Part shown: positions 32,329-40,653 of the stretch, piece after piece
Position numbering within the stretch: position 1 is the first letter of the stretch
Layout of the letters: each line of letters begins with the position of its first letter
From: a virus
Direction: 5' to 3' (one strand)
IMG/VR virus record: IMGVR_UViG_3300042987_001913
Coordinates: 1-41,618 of that record
DNA length: 41,618 nucleotides
Notes under the pieces: model-generated
The model's input: the letters and a program-made list of their open reading frames with translations, nothing else
What the model was told of the DNA's origin: nothing
Databases searched by the model: none
Made by a program: the position numbers and the translations under genes

Positions 32329-33164
32329 GCAGCCCTCCCTTGCCCGAGACTATCCTCGAGCGCGTAGGCTACAGCCTGCATCCCGGCATCGAGCCAGCGA
32401 GCCATCCACTGGCTGGGAATCCTGTCTGGTCGAGGAATGAATGGACGAGCCGGCAACCTGCCTGGCACCCCTTCGTTGTGGGCTCGCGCGTATTTCACTC
32501 GAGTGCCAACTACGATGCCATTCTCAATTGGCGCAAATACTTGATCTTCTGGCGCTGGCCTGTTAGAGACGCCTGAAGCGTAAGCATCAGCATCGCTTGC
32601 CATGTGTCCCATGCTCAAAGAGTTCAAGAGTATGCTAGTGTCGCGCAGAATCTCCACTTCTCGGTGACCAAAGACCTCCAGCTTTGTTTTTGCGCCAGCA
32701 GCTTTAAGCTGAGTCCAAGCAATGGCTGCCGCTTTGGCCTTGGCTTCGCCGAGGTCCATGTCCATGGCAAAACGACCAACCAATCGCGCAAAGATCGCTC
32801 GCCAGCGTTTGAGTTCGGCATTTGTGAGCAAACCCTTCTTCCCGCCTGGTGCCAAGTGATGGGCTCGAGTTAGTCCCGCAGCTGCCTTGAGTGCCGTTTG
32901 CTCGCCAGGTCCAAAGCGTCTTGAGTACGCTAATGTTTTTGGGCTGAGTGGTGGCCACTTCACGCCATCCTCGCCTGTGCCGCCGCGGGCCTTGCGAATA
33001 TAGTCGGCATGAATGTCCGACATGGCGGCAAATCCAATAACGAAATACACGCCACGTGCATAGTCGCTGAACTGCCGGCTGTGACCTGTGAGCGTACTCA
33101 CCATGGCGCGAACAATACGCGCGGCTTCGGATCTGCCACCACGAAAATAAATTGTTGACGTCAT
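32325..33164 (-). CDS. virion morphogenesis protein (Mu gpG / HK97 gp10-like)
   Basis: A 279-aa protein starting MTSTIYFRGGRSEAARIVRA; ATG 33164 overlaps the preceding stop (ATGA). The C-terminal half has the gpG/gp10 signature: EILRDTSILLNSLSMGHMA, then VGTRVKYARAHNEGVPGRLP and ARPFIPRPD. These proteins help connect head and tail. The N-terminal half carries a long helical insert (GGKKGLLTNAELKRWRAIFA), making it longer than usual. Confidence 0.75.
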   Translation of the reverse strand: MTSTIYFRGGRSEAARIVRAMVSTLTGHSRQFSDYARGVYFVIGFAAMSDIHADYIRKARGGTGEDGVKWPPLSPKTLAYSRRFGPGEQTALKAAAGLTRAHHLAPGGKKGLLTNAELKRWRAIFARLVGRFAMDMDLGEAKAKAAAIAWTQLKAAGAKTKLEVFGHREVEILRDTSILLNSLSMGHMASDADAYASGVSNRPAPEDQVFAPIENGIVVGTRVKYARAHNEGVPGRLPARPFIPRPDRIPSQWMARWLDAGMQAVAYALEDSLGQGRAA

Positions 33165-33682
33165 TCGATGGCCCTCCACCTGTCGACAAACCGCCGCAGG
33201 GCAGTAGGCGACATATTGGAGGTGGTATCAGTGACACGCACATTGGCTTCGGCAAAGCGCCGATCCACTTGTAGATTGGCGTGCTGTGGCGCGGTGCTGC
33301 TGCGCTGAGCAATTCGGTTACCAAGACTATCGATCAGCATCAGCTTGCCAGACTGAATCTTGTCGAGCAGGCCGCGGTCATCCACAATCTCGTGATAGCG
33401 TATTTCTAGGCTGGCTGGCGGAGCATTACCTCGGCGCAAACACAGTTCGCGTAGCGTAATCACAGCATCGATTTCAGCCATAATTACCGATTGAGCTAGC
33501 GATGCGTAAGCGTATCGGTTGGCCAGCATACCGGCGATATAGCCGATAGAGTACAGCTTGCAATCGTCCAGTACCCCGCTGTCTGGGTCACCATCATCAT
33601 TGTGGTCAGCGTACGTAGTGATACCGTAGACGCTCATAAAGCGCTGCAGCACACTGTCGGACGCAAAGTTATTCATCGCCAC
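33161..33682 (-). CDS. head-tail connector (Mu gp36/DUF1320-like)
   Basis: A 173-aa protein from GTG 33682, with AAGGG about 11 bases upstream; ATG 33676 is possible. The opening SVLQRFMSVYGITTYADH, the D-rich loop (DHNDDGDPDSGVLDD) and the following helices (KLYSIGYIAGMLANRYAYAS) match DUF1320/gp36 connectors, whose loop resembles a calcium site. The SGKLMLIDS stretch matches the family end. The gene starts just after the terminator that follows the capsid gene. Confidence 0.7.
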   Translation of the reverse strand: MAMNNFASDSVLQRFMSVYGITTYADHNDDGDPDSGVLDDCKLYSIGYIAGMLANRYAYASLAQSVIMAEIDAVITLRELCLRRGNAPPASLEIRYHEIVDDRGLLDKIQSGKLMLIDSLGNRIAQRSSTAPQHANLQVDRRFAEANVRVTDTTSNMSPTALRRFVDRWRAIE

Positions 33683-33698
33683 AATGTTGAACCCTTAC

Positions 33699-33738
33699 AA
33701 AAAAAGGCCACTGCGCCGGGGCAAGCAGCGTAGTGGCC
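33699..33738 (-). terminator. strong intrinsic terminator after the major capsid gene
   Basis: On the minus strand GGCCACTACGC (33728-33738) pairs with GCGCAGTGGCC (33706-33716), with one mismatch, and is followed directly by seven T. It lies 38 bp after the capsid stop and before the connector gene. It would raise capsid transcript over downstream transcripts, a common arrangement for the most abundant virion protein. Confidence 0.8.
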
Positions 33739-33775
33739 AATCCAGCTTTTTCAGGCACCGAAAAAACCAGTACGG

Positions 33776-34918
33776 TTAGAACACCACGGTTCCGTAAGCG
33801 ATGGACTTGGGAACGCGATTGACGATCAGTGAGTTATCCAGCACATACAGCTCGGTTGCTGTGGGGTTAGCACGCTCGACCGACCAGCTGGCCAAACCAA
33901 CTTTGACGTCCTTGGGGCCGCCGTCATATTCGGCAATTGGTTCCGAGCCCTGGTAGCATTGAACTACATCTTGGCCAGGCTCAAATCCAATAAAGATCGC
34001 TTTTCCGTCCTCGACGATCTTGGTGTAGGTTTCGGACCCCTCGGTACCGATGTCCAACCCTTCGTCGGTAATGTAGAACACCACGCCAGGGGCACTGGCT
34101 AGTTCGGCGATCATCACGTTCTTGCCGGTCTTGGCAATTTGGCTTTCGAGGGCAAACCGCTCGAACCGTAAGTAAGGCGAGTTTGACGTACCGTGCTCAG
34201 CCTTGACATAATCGTTTTTGCGAATGTAATCCCAAACCGAATAACCGCAGATGATGGCGCCAAGGTGGCCACCGGTCAGCTGTTGGAAAGCTGCGTTGAT
34301 TTGCAGCAAGTGCTTGGGCACGTTGGTCGTGCTGGTGGCCCAGGTGGCGTCGATAATGCTACCGGCGCCAAGCATATCCAACTGGCTCTTGTTGCCAGAC
34401 GGCATCTGGAATGGTATCTGCGTCGCGTTGCCAGCAGAACTGAAGGTGATGTACATCGACTCGCCATCCATTTTCAGGTATAGCGAGTCTCGCAGGGCAC
34501 CGATTAGTTGAGCCTTGCGCCAGTTAGCAGCTTTCTGCGCCAGCGTCATGGTTTGCCGCTTGATCATGTCAGCGCCCATGATGTCGCGTTTGGCCGGATC
34601 CGAAAGCATACCCAGGTTATGCAAGGCTTCGGCGGGTAGATTCACCGAGTCGTGCATCCGCGGATAGGTAAAGGTCTGTTGACCCATTGGGTTAGGCGCC
34701 GAGCGTGCCGCAGCCGTTCCAGGCATTTTGCCGCGACCAACGGTACGCACATTGTTGTAGATATTGAAAGCCCCGAAACGACCATGGCCTTCGTAGATTT
34801 CGTTCGAGCCACCAGGCGCGACCCCAAAGAGATTGATCAACCAATCAGACGCAGCTGCCTTTTGGGAGATGACATCTGTGAGCACTTGTGGTGCTAAGAA
34901 GGTTTGTAGTGCAGGCAT
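33776..34918 (-). CDS. major capsid protein
   Basis: A 380-aa protein with GAGGAAG before the ATG. Features fit lambda gpE/HK97-fold capsids: MPALQTFLAPQVLTDVISQK, LINLFGVAPG, MIKRQTMTLAQKAANWRKAQ helix, and a C-terminal beta part (KAIFIGFEPGQDVVQCYQG). Length, position after the decoration protein, and a dedicated downstream terminator all support this. The decoration protein next to it would bind the capsid surface. Confidence 0.8.
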   Translation of the reverse strand: MPALQTFLAPQVLTDVISQKAAASDWLINLFGVAPGGSNEIYEGHGRFGAFNIYNNVRTVGRGKMPGTAAARSAPNPMGQQTFTYPRMHDSVNLPAEALHNLGMLSDPAKRDIMGADMIKRQTMTLAQKAANWRKAQLIGALRDSLYLKMDGESMYITFSSAGNATQIPFQMPSGNKSQLDMLGAGSIIDATWATSTTNVPKHLLQINAAFQQLTGGHLGAIICGYSVWDYIRKNDYVKAEHGTSNSPYLRFERFALESQIAKTGKNVMIAELASAPGVVFYITDEGLDIGTEGSETYTKIVEDGKAIFIGFEPGQDVVQCYQGSEPIAEYDGGPKDVKVGLASWSVERANPTATELYVLDNSLIVNRVPKSIAYGTVVF

Positions 34919-34976
34919 TGCTTCCTCTTCATGGGTCAGAAACTAATTGGTGAATCAAATCCGGTAGCGACTATCA

Positions 34977-35813
34977 CTAGGTAGCCAGGGTTTGGGTCAG
35001 GAATGCACCGGTCGAGAATGGAGCGGCAACCACTTCAGGCAACCACTTGAGCGTGCCACTCAGGTAGACGCTGCTCACACGAATGCGAGCTCCAATCTTG
35101 TTGCCCGAGGTGCTGAACGTGATTGAATCGGCAGACAAGTCGTTGCCCACAATGACGTCGTCACCCGCTGCAGATGCAATCACCAGGTTGTGATCCGAGC
35201 CGCGGAGGAACTCGTAGGACAGACCAGACTTGATCGTGGGTAGCGTGAAGGTGACGTTTCCGGTAATCGCCGTGAAGGCGGTGCCGTTGTCACCTGCCAA
35301 TACCGCATAATCAGCTGCTTTGGTGGCGGTGCGTGCGACGATGCCAGACTTCCAATTTTGAGGATCGTCATCCAGCAGGCAGCCCATACGAGAGAGCAGG
35401 CGACGCGCAAGGTATTCGTCGGTGTGACCAACTAACGCCGATCCGCCAATCAAGAGAGAGCCAGCCTCGAGCGGCGCTTGCACAACGACACCAGCTGCGC
35501 GATCAGCGGCAGTGCCATAAGCATCCACCATTACGAGTTCATGCTCATTAACTGCATACAGATTCTGAGTGCCGTCCGTGGCATCAGGCTTCCATGGCAA
35601 AAGCTTGCCTGAAGACGAATCCTGAGCCAGCAGCAAGCCAGGGCGAATCGCCGTTGTCGGCGTGTTGCCGGCATCGGCCAGGCTGGATGAGAAAATGGCA
35701 TCGGTGCGAATGATCTTAATGCGAGAATCATCGCCACCCCAAAAGATGTTGCGTGCAGACGAGAAAACTGCTGCCGTAGTGCCTGGGACACCGAATGGAC
35801 CGATTCGCGACAT
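34977..35813 (-). CDS. head decoration protein (gpD-like)
   Basis: A 278-aa protein with AGGTG about seven bases before the ATG. Residues about 50-130 match the lambda gpD-type fold: IRPGLLLAQDSSSGKLLPWK, then ADRAAGVVVQAPLEAGSLL. An extra C-terminal beta domain (about 165-278, TAFTAITGNVTFTLPTIKSG) is not part of gpD and might be exposed on the head. It is directly upstream of the capsid gene. Confidence 0.7.
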   Translation of the reverse strand: MSRIGPFGVPGTTAAVFSSARNIFWGGDDSRIKIIRTDAIFSSSLADAGNTPTTAIRPGLLLAQDSSSGKLLPWKPDATDGTQNLYAVNEHELVMVDAYGTAADRAAGVVVQAPLEAGSLLIGGSALVGHTDEYLARRLLSRMGCLLDDDPQNWKSGIVARTATKAADYAVLAGDNGTAFTAITGNVTFTLPTIKSGLSYEFLRGSDHNLVIASAAGDDVIVGNDLSADSITFSTSGNKIGARIRVSSVYLSGTLKWLPEVVAAPFSTGAFLTQTLAT

Positions 35814-35850
35814 ATCAATTCACCTAAAGTAAAAGTTTCGGAAATCCCAA

Positions 35851-37143
35851 CTAGGACATCAAAATCTTCTTGGCCTCGGCTAAATCCGCCGCGGTTGGAC
35901 CTGCTTTTGAAGTCCACTCAGTTCGAGGCTCTACCACCGATAGCTTTTGAGCGGCTGCTTCAGTGCGCTGCTGGCTAGTCCAAAACGTGCCTTGCGGTAC
36001 TGCAGCTCGAGAATCAAGCCACTTCTCGACATCGCCTTTTGCTGGCGTGCCAGAAGTGTCGAGGCTCAACTTGACCGCGCTCATTTGACGAGAGATTGCG
36101 TCCGCTTCCGCTGGAGTGCACCTGCCGCTTTCTAGCGTGTGCTTTAAGCGGTCGGAGACAGCTTGTTTGTATTGCGACTCAGCCCATTGGAATGCCTGCA
36201 GAGCAGGCCCATTCAGACTCATAGTGGCAATCATCGGGCTGGCCGGCATTGGCTGACCAGCTTGCGAGGTCGTGTCGCCACTAACACTACTGCCTTCATC
36301 TTCTTTGCCTGATCGCAGCAGGGCAGTAAGGGCAACACGCAAGTGCGGAATCAGATTGCCGTCATGGGTATCTTCTGGCAAAGCAACGCCAAACTCGCTC
36401 AGTAGGTCGAGAACCTGATCGACCATGTCGTAATCGCCGTCGCCAGTCTTATCGGCTGTCGGCATTTCAGCTGCCTCGGGAGCTTCATCTTCCGGTGCTG
36501 CTTCATCGCCATCGCCATCACCAGGCATCATCTTTTTGTCGGTATCTAAACCCATGCGCTGCAGCACATGATTCATTCGCGCTTTGCGTTGCTGTGGAGC
36601 CCGTTTTTTTCCAGCTGATAGCGACATTTTGAGCCCAGTAAGAATGAACGGTTTGGAACCCAATCCCATGCGTATCGCAGGCACAAAAGGCGATTGCGAA
36701 TAGTCGACGGGATGGTCAACCAAATCGAATGAAGTAATGACGTCCTGGTATTGATTGCCGGCGCCATCCTTCCACTCGGGAAAAATGACTGGCGACACGT
36801 AAATGGCATTCGAGCTGACTACATCACGAGCAGTCGGAGTCAGCGTTTCCAGAACGATCTCGGCAGAGTTGCCGTCCTCGGCTACCTTGAAGCTTCTCAG
36901 CTTGCCAACGGTGGCCTGTGCAGATCGATTAAGGCGATTCTTGAGGGAGGTTTCGTCGATGGGGCTCAGCAGGTCTAGCTCATTTGCGTGATCAAAATGC
37001 GAGGGGATCGCATAGCCGACTTCGTGGAGCTTTTGGACCTGAGATTCCCAGTGACGCAACCGATCAGGGGTCACATGCACAGTGCCGTCAGGACTGTGAT
37101 ATGTGCCCACCGCAAGAATCGCTTTGCTGAAAACGTCGCTCAT
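35851..37143 (-). CDS. prohead protease/scaffold (Mu gpI-like)
   Basis: A 430-aa protein. The N-terminal part (ILAVGTYHSPDGTVHVTPDR, IPSHFDHANE, AEIVLETLTPTARDVVSS, YVSPVIFPEW) matches Mu gpI-type head proteases. A His in PSHFDH and Ser residues nearby may be catalytic, but I cannot assign them safely. The C-terminal part (about 200-430), with an acidic linker (GDGDGDEAAPEDEAPEAAE) and helices, is a likely scaffold. It precedes decoration and capsid genes as in Mu-like heads. Confidence 0.7.
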   Translation of the reverse strand: MSDVFSKAILAVGTYHSPDGTVHVTPDRLRHWESQVQKLHEVGYAIPSHFDHANELDLLSPIDETSLKNRLNRSAQATVGKLRSFKVAEDGNSAEIVLETLTPTARDVVSSNAIYVSPVIFPEWKDGAGNQYQDVITSFDLVDHPVDYSQSPFVPAIRMGLGSKPFILTGLKMSLSAGKKRAPQQRKARMNHVLQRMGLDTDKKMMPGDGDGDEAAPEDEAPEAAEMPTADKTGDGDYDMVDQVLDLLSEFGVALPEDTHDGNLIPHLRVALTALLRSGKEDEGSSVSGDTTSQAGQPMPASPMIATMSLNGPALQAFQWAESQYKQAVSDRLKHTLESGRCTPAEADAISRQMSAVKLSLDTSGTPAKGDVEKWLDSRAAVPQGTFWTSQQRTEAAAQKLSVVEPRTEWTSKAGPTAADLAEAKKILMS

Positions 37144-37191
37144 GCGTTTGTTATGTCAACGCACAAAACACTCAGCAAATCGATCGCGTCT

Positions 37192-37209
37192 TAGATGTTT
37201 TAGATGTTT
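37192..37209 (+). repeat. tandem TAGATGTTT repeat in an intergenic gap
   Basis: Two adjacent 9-bp units in the 85-bp gap between the beta-rich protein and the protease/scaffold gene. The junction forms GATGTTTTAGA, which recurs at 11627-11637 and on the minus strand near 2231-2241. The gap contains no gene. Confidence 0.5.
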
Positions 37210-37228
37210 TGCATGAGCCCAAAATAGC

Positions 37229-38386
37229 TCAGCTGGCAGTGATAATTTGCGAATCCGCCCCTTTGGAAAAGGTGGTGAACGTCGCGCGAACGTAAGGATC
37301 GCGAATGATGCCACCATTTTTCAGAGTCAGCGCGGTTACCGTTTTTGCGCGGAGGTCTTGGGAGAAGTCGATCGTGCCTGGCCCGACAGTAACACTGGCC
37401 AGTGTGCCAGATGATTTGTGGACTAGAGTGCCGGCAGAGATGACCGTTGTCCCGCTCACTGCAGCCGATCCGGCGATGGTGCACGAGCCGCCGTAGACCG
37501 TCAAATTCGTTGGGCTAGCCCAGATCGTCGAAGTCCCAACTGTCAGCACGGTCGTCGCTGTCACTCCTGGCCCCAACACTACAGTAGCATCTTGAGCAAC
37601 GCGCACAGATCCAACCGTGCTCGTTTCTTCTCCAGCCACTGCAACCCACACTTGGCCAGATAGCACATTCACTTCGGAGCTAGCGCTGTTCAGCAGCAAA
37701 TCGACCGTGGCCGAATCCGCTCGCTGACTCGAGCCCCAGACAGCTACGACTGCTGCCGCGGTAGACAAGTCGAGTCGACATAATGCTGGCCCAACGCCTG
37801 GCGACATACCAATCTGCACATCGGTACACGTGATAATTGCTCGCTGAGCGCGGTACTCGTGGTAACCGCCCGTAGCACGCTCTGGCAGGCCAATAGAGCC
37901 ACGACGAACATATAGCTTGGCTAAAGTTAGTGAAGTCGGCAAACCATAGCGAGCGATGGCCTGGTCGCTCTCAAAATAGACTTCATCGCTTGTAGTTGGT
38001 ACGCTGCCAGTTGACCAGTTGTCAGCATTATCCCAGTGATATGGTCCTGTGGCCGATTGAGTGGTACTAACCGCCACGCTGCCAGAAGCAGCAGTTTCTG
38101 ACGCGGTAATGGTCAATGGAATGCCAGCCGATCCAGTGGCCGTGACCACGCCACTATTCACCGACCAGGTAGCTTCCTTGAACTCGGGATCGCTTGAGGC
38201 AGCCGCGGCCAATTGCAACCCTAGTGCCACGCTTGAAGGTGTTGGCGACCCGGTAGCCGTATAGACCACTTCTTTTTCAGCGACCTTGAGCGTGACTGTT
38301 TCGCCAGCTGCCCAGGTGCCACTGATCGTGACTGTGGTAATCTGCTGCTTGGCCGTTGCGGCGCCGATATACTTGAGCTTAGCCAT
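37229..38386 (-). CDS. beta-rich surface/structural protein
   Basis: A 385-aa, Thr/Ser/Val/Ala-rich protein. The N-terminal region (about 16-110) has an Ig-like strand set (TVTISGTWAAGETVTLKVAE). Then comes HWDNADNWSTGSVPTTSDEV, a motif common in beta-helix or autotransporter-type proteins. Repeating strands follow to the end (VTATTVLTVGTSTIWASPTN), suggesting a beta-solenoid. It lies between the HTH protein and the protease, so it may be an extra head fibre or decoration protein. It has only two Cys and no signal peptide. Confidence 0.55.
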   Translation of the reverse strand: MAKLKYIGAATAKQQITTVTISGTWAAGETVTLKVAEKEVVYTATGSPTPSSVALGLQLAAAASSDPEFKEATWSVNSGVVTATGSAGIPLTITASETAASGSVAVSTTQSATGPYHWDNADNWSTGSVPTTSDEVYFESDQAIARYGLPTSLTLAKLYVRRGSIGLPERATGGYHEYRAQRAIITCTDVQIGMSPGVGPALCRLDLSTAAAVVAVWGSSQRADSATVDLLLNSASSEVNVLSGQVWVAVAGEETSTVGSVRVAQDATVVLGPGVTATTVLTVGTSTIWASPTNLTVYGGSCTIAGSAAVSGTTVISAGTLVHKSSGTLASVTVGPGTIDFSQDLRAKTVTALTLKNGGIIRDPYVRATFTTFSKGADSQIITAS

Positions 38387-38792
38387 TGCGAGTGTTGTCC
38401 TTGACTAAATGAGCCTGTACAGAATTAAGCAGGTGTGGGTTGAATTGTTCATTGAATCGTCGCTCGGTGGCTGCATCTTGCTCGCGCTGGCGCTGTTCGT
38501 TTTGTCGCATGCGCTCGAGCATTTCCTGTCTGGCCACTTCTTCTCGCGCATGTTTTTCCGCATCCATCTCGGCCAGCGCAGAGGCACCATAAAATCGAGT
38601 CAACTCCGATTTTCGTATCCGCGGGCAGCCACTTGGGTCTTCGACTTTGCGCAGCAGGCCATCTTCCACCCATCGTCGGATCGTACTGTTGCTGCGCCCC
38701 ACCAGGTCACCCGCTTCGGTGTACGACAAAAACGGATCTTCCGCGTGCGAGGTAAATTCGACGACGTCGCTAACTTGCTTTTTCTTGTTCAT
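38379..38792 (-). CDS. HTH (excisionase/MerR-like) protein with coiled coil, inside the packaging operon
   Basis: A 137-aa protein overlapping the terminase stop (ATGA). Residues about 20-66 are a MerR/excisionase-type HTH: LSYTEAGDLVGRSNSTIRRW, then VEDGLLRKVED, then IRKSELTRFYG. A charged coiled coil follows (about 75-115, EEVARQEMLERMRQNEQRQR). DNA-binding proteins here may help DNA recognition by terminase or regulate late genes. Confidence 0.6.
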   Translation of the reverse strand: MNKKKQVSDVVEFTSHAEDPFLSYTEAGDLVGRSNSTIRRWVEDGLLRKVEDPSGCPRIRKSELTRFYGASALAEMDAEKHAREEVARQEMLERMRQNEQRQREQDAATERRFNEQFNPHLLNSVQAHLVKDNTRNG

Positions 38793-40303
38793 CTTTGCCC
38801 CTGTCTAATGTTGTGCGGTATCGTGCCGCCCCAGGAATCCTTCTGACTGCGCGACACATAGGCCGCGTACGACGAAATATCGATTTGGTCGGCAGTCTCT
38901 TTCGGCAAACCAGTCCAAACCGTTAATTCTCTCTTGTAGGCTGCCAACCACGGCGGGTTGTCTGCCGGCAGAAAAACCTTACCCAGCTCAAGCAATGTCA
39001 GTAATCCCGAGGCAATCGCGCGTTCCAGCTTGGCGCCATCGCTACCATCGCCCATGCCGGCAATTACCGGACCTACCATTTCGGTGCTACAGCAGCGGAT
39101 CTCGCTGCGCAGAGGCTGACCATGATGCGCGTTTTCGATATACGCTTTTTCGACGTTCCAGGTCGCCAGCACGGTCGGAATATCAAGCTTGAGCTGATTC
39201 CAGTCGACTCTCTGGCGCCACACGTGTCGTAGAAACAACATCTGCGTAAGAACCGTGCGTGTGTTGTTTGGCGTGAGTACCATGCTGGGAATCCAATCCC
39301 AGATACCGCAAACAGACCAGCTAGGCGGATCGCCGCGCTGTGCCGCTGCTTTTTCTTTGCTGGTGCCTGCGGTGTCGATGGTGGCAAATCGCCTGCAGCC
39401 GCTTAGTGGAATCTCGTACACATAGCCCTGAAACGAAAATCGCAAGTGGCCGTCCACTACCCAGTACGTATTCAGCCAAGCCTCATCGATGATTGCCCCT
39501 TCGCGAGTCTTCCAGTTGCAGCCAAGCAGGCGATCGCGTTCAATCTTTGGAAGTGCCTTGAGCTTACCAACGTAGGTCTTGTCTAAATACGGATTGTCTG
39601 TGACCGAGGCGGCAATGAATGTTACGCTGAGAATGTCGTTGGCCTCAAACTCGGGAAATTGCTGCCGCAGCTCGTCCTTGGTGTCTGCCCAGTAGATTTT
39701 CTCGCCGTCGCCAATGTCTGTCCGCACAAAGTAGCGCAGGACACCGCAGCGGTCTGCAATAGCCATGCCCGACTCGGGATCAATCCACCACGCAATAAAA
39801 TCGGCTACCCAGCTGCTCCCGTCAGGATTGCATGTCGCTCGGCAATATGGCAGCACACCGCAGGTCGAGCGGTTTCGACTCAGCATATAAAAGAATTGCG
39901 ACTCACTAAAATGTGTTAGCTCGTCAAATCCCAAGTAGCATATCTGGTGACCTTGATATTCGTATTTGGTTTTCTCATGCTGCATGTGGCAAAACGCGAT
40001 GCTTGCGCCGCTCGGAAAGCGTGCATCGAGGTCAGAACCCTCGCGCATCCGCGCGCCGAAGTGTGGATACATTTGTCTGGCTTCATCCCAGATACCGCCC
40101 TGACCGGTAATCTGTGGGTAGGTGCGGCGGAAAATGGCGCCTTTGAAGCCGCCGTTAGAAACATGCCGAAGCGGCTCGGCAAGTAGCCACCAGGTCTTGC
40201 CACCGCCGGCTCCACCGCCGTAGATCACGATGTCCGCAGAAGACGCACAGGCTGCATACTGTGGCCCAGGACTGGGCTGAATGTCAACTGTTGCTGCGGC
40301 CAT
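38789..40303 (-). CDS. terL: large terminase subunit (packaging ATPase-nuclease)
   Basis: A 504-aa protein starting MAAATVDIQPSPGPQYAACA at 40303. The longer frame to 40522 overlaps the small terminase and is not used. Walker A is GGGAGGGKT (29-37), with the following IFRRTYPQI adenine/arginine region. Walker B is CYLGFDE (Asp127-Glu128). The nuclease domain starts at FATIDTAG (Asp310), with YIENAHHGQ and the late DQIDISSYAAY aspartates. The start lies 20 bases inside the small terminase gene. It drives DNA into the prohead through the portal. Confidence 0.9.
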   Translation of the reverse strand: MAAATVDIQPSPGPQYAACASSADIVIYGGGAGGGKTWWLLAEPLRHVSNGGFKGAIFRRTYPQITGQGGIWDEARQMYPHFGARMREGSDLDARFPSGASIAFCHMQHEKTKYEYQGHQICYLGFDELTHFSESQFFYMLSRNRSTCGVLPYCRATCNPDGSSWVADFIAWWIDPESGMAIADRCGVLRYFVRTDIGDGEKIYWADTKDELRQQFPEFEANDILSVTFIAASVTDNPYLDKTYVGKLKALPKIERDRLLGCNWKTREGAIIDEAWLNTYWVVDGHLRFSFQGYVYEIPLSGCRRFATIDTAGTSKEKAAAQRGDPPSWSVCGIWDWIPSMVLTPNNTRTVLTQMLFLRHVWRQRVDWNQLKLDIPTVLATWNVEKAYIENAHHGQPLRSEIRCCSTEMVGPVIAGMGDGSDGAKLERAIASGLLTLLELGKVFLPADNPPWLAAYKRELTVWTGLPKETADQIDISSYAAYVSRSQKDSWGGTIPHNIRQGQR

Positions 40304-40646
40304 TGTCTGGCAATTTGAGAATATGCACGACGCCGGTCGACTCCACGCTGCCGGTAAGGTTGATATTTCGAGAGTAGCCGCGATCACGACCCAGAGTGGT
40401 AACGACCAGCTTGACAGCCCATGGCTCTTTCGCGGTAACAGCCTCGCGCAAAGCTGCCTCCGCATCATCCACCATACTTTCTCGCGCTTGAAGCATTGCT
40501 TCTTTGAGTTCGGTGTCTGCATTGATACGTTTCCAAATGGCCTGGCGACTCAAGTTCACATGCGACGCGATCGAATTTATGATTCCGCCATGCTTGTGAA
40601 TAAGCTGCAGTAGCCTTTCGTTCGTAATCTGCTGTTTTGCTGCCAT
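40284..40646 (-). CDS. terS: small terminase subunit-like HTH protein
   Basis: A 120-aa protein starting MAAKQQITNERLLQLIHKHG at 40646. Residues about 5-45 form an HTH (SIASHVNLSRQAIWKRINAD), followed by a helical core (EAMLQARESMVDDAEAALRE, WAVKLVVTTLGRDRGYS). Length, HTH and position directly before terL are typical of small terminases that recognise phage DNA. A weak GGA lies upstream. Confidence 0.75.
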   Translation of the reverse strand: MAAKQQITNERLLQLIHKHGGIINSIASHVNLSRQAIWKRINADTELKEAMLQARESMVDDAEAALREAVTAKEPWAVKLVVTTLGRDRGYSRNINLTGSVESTGVVHILKLPDNGRSNS

Positions 40647-40653
40647 CGAGTAA

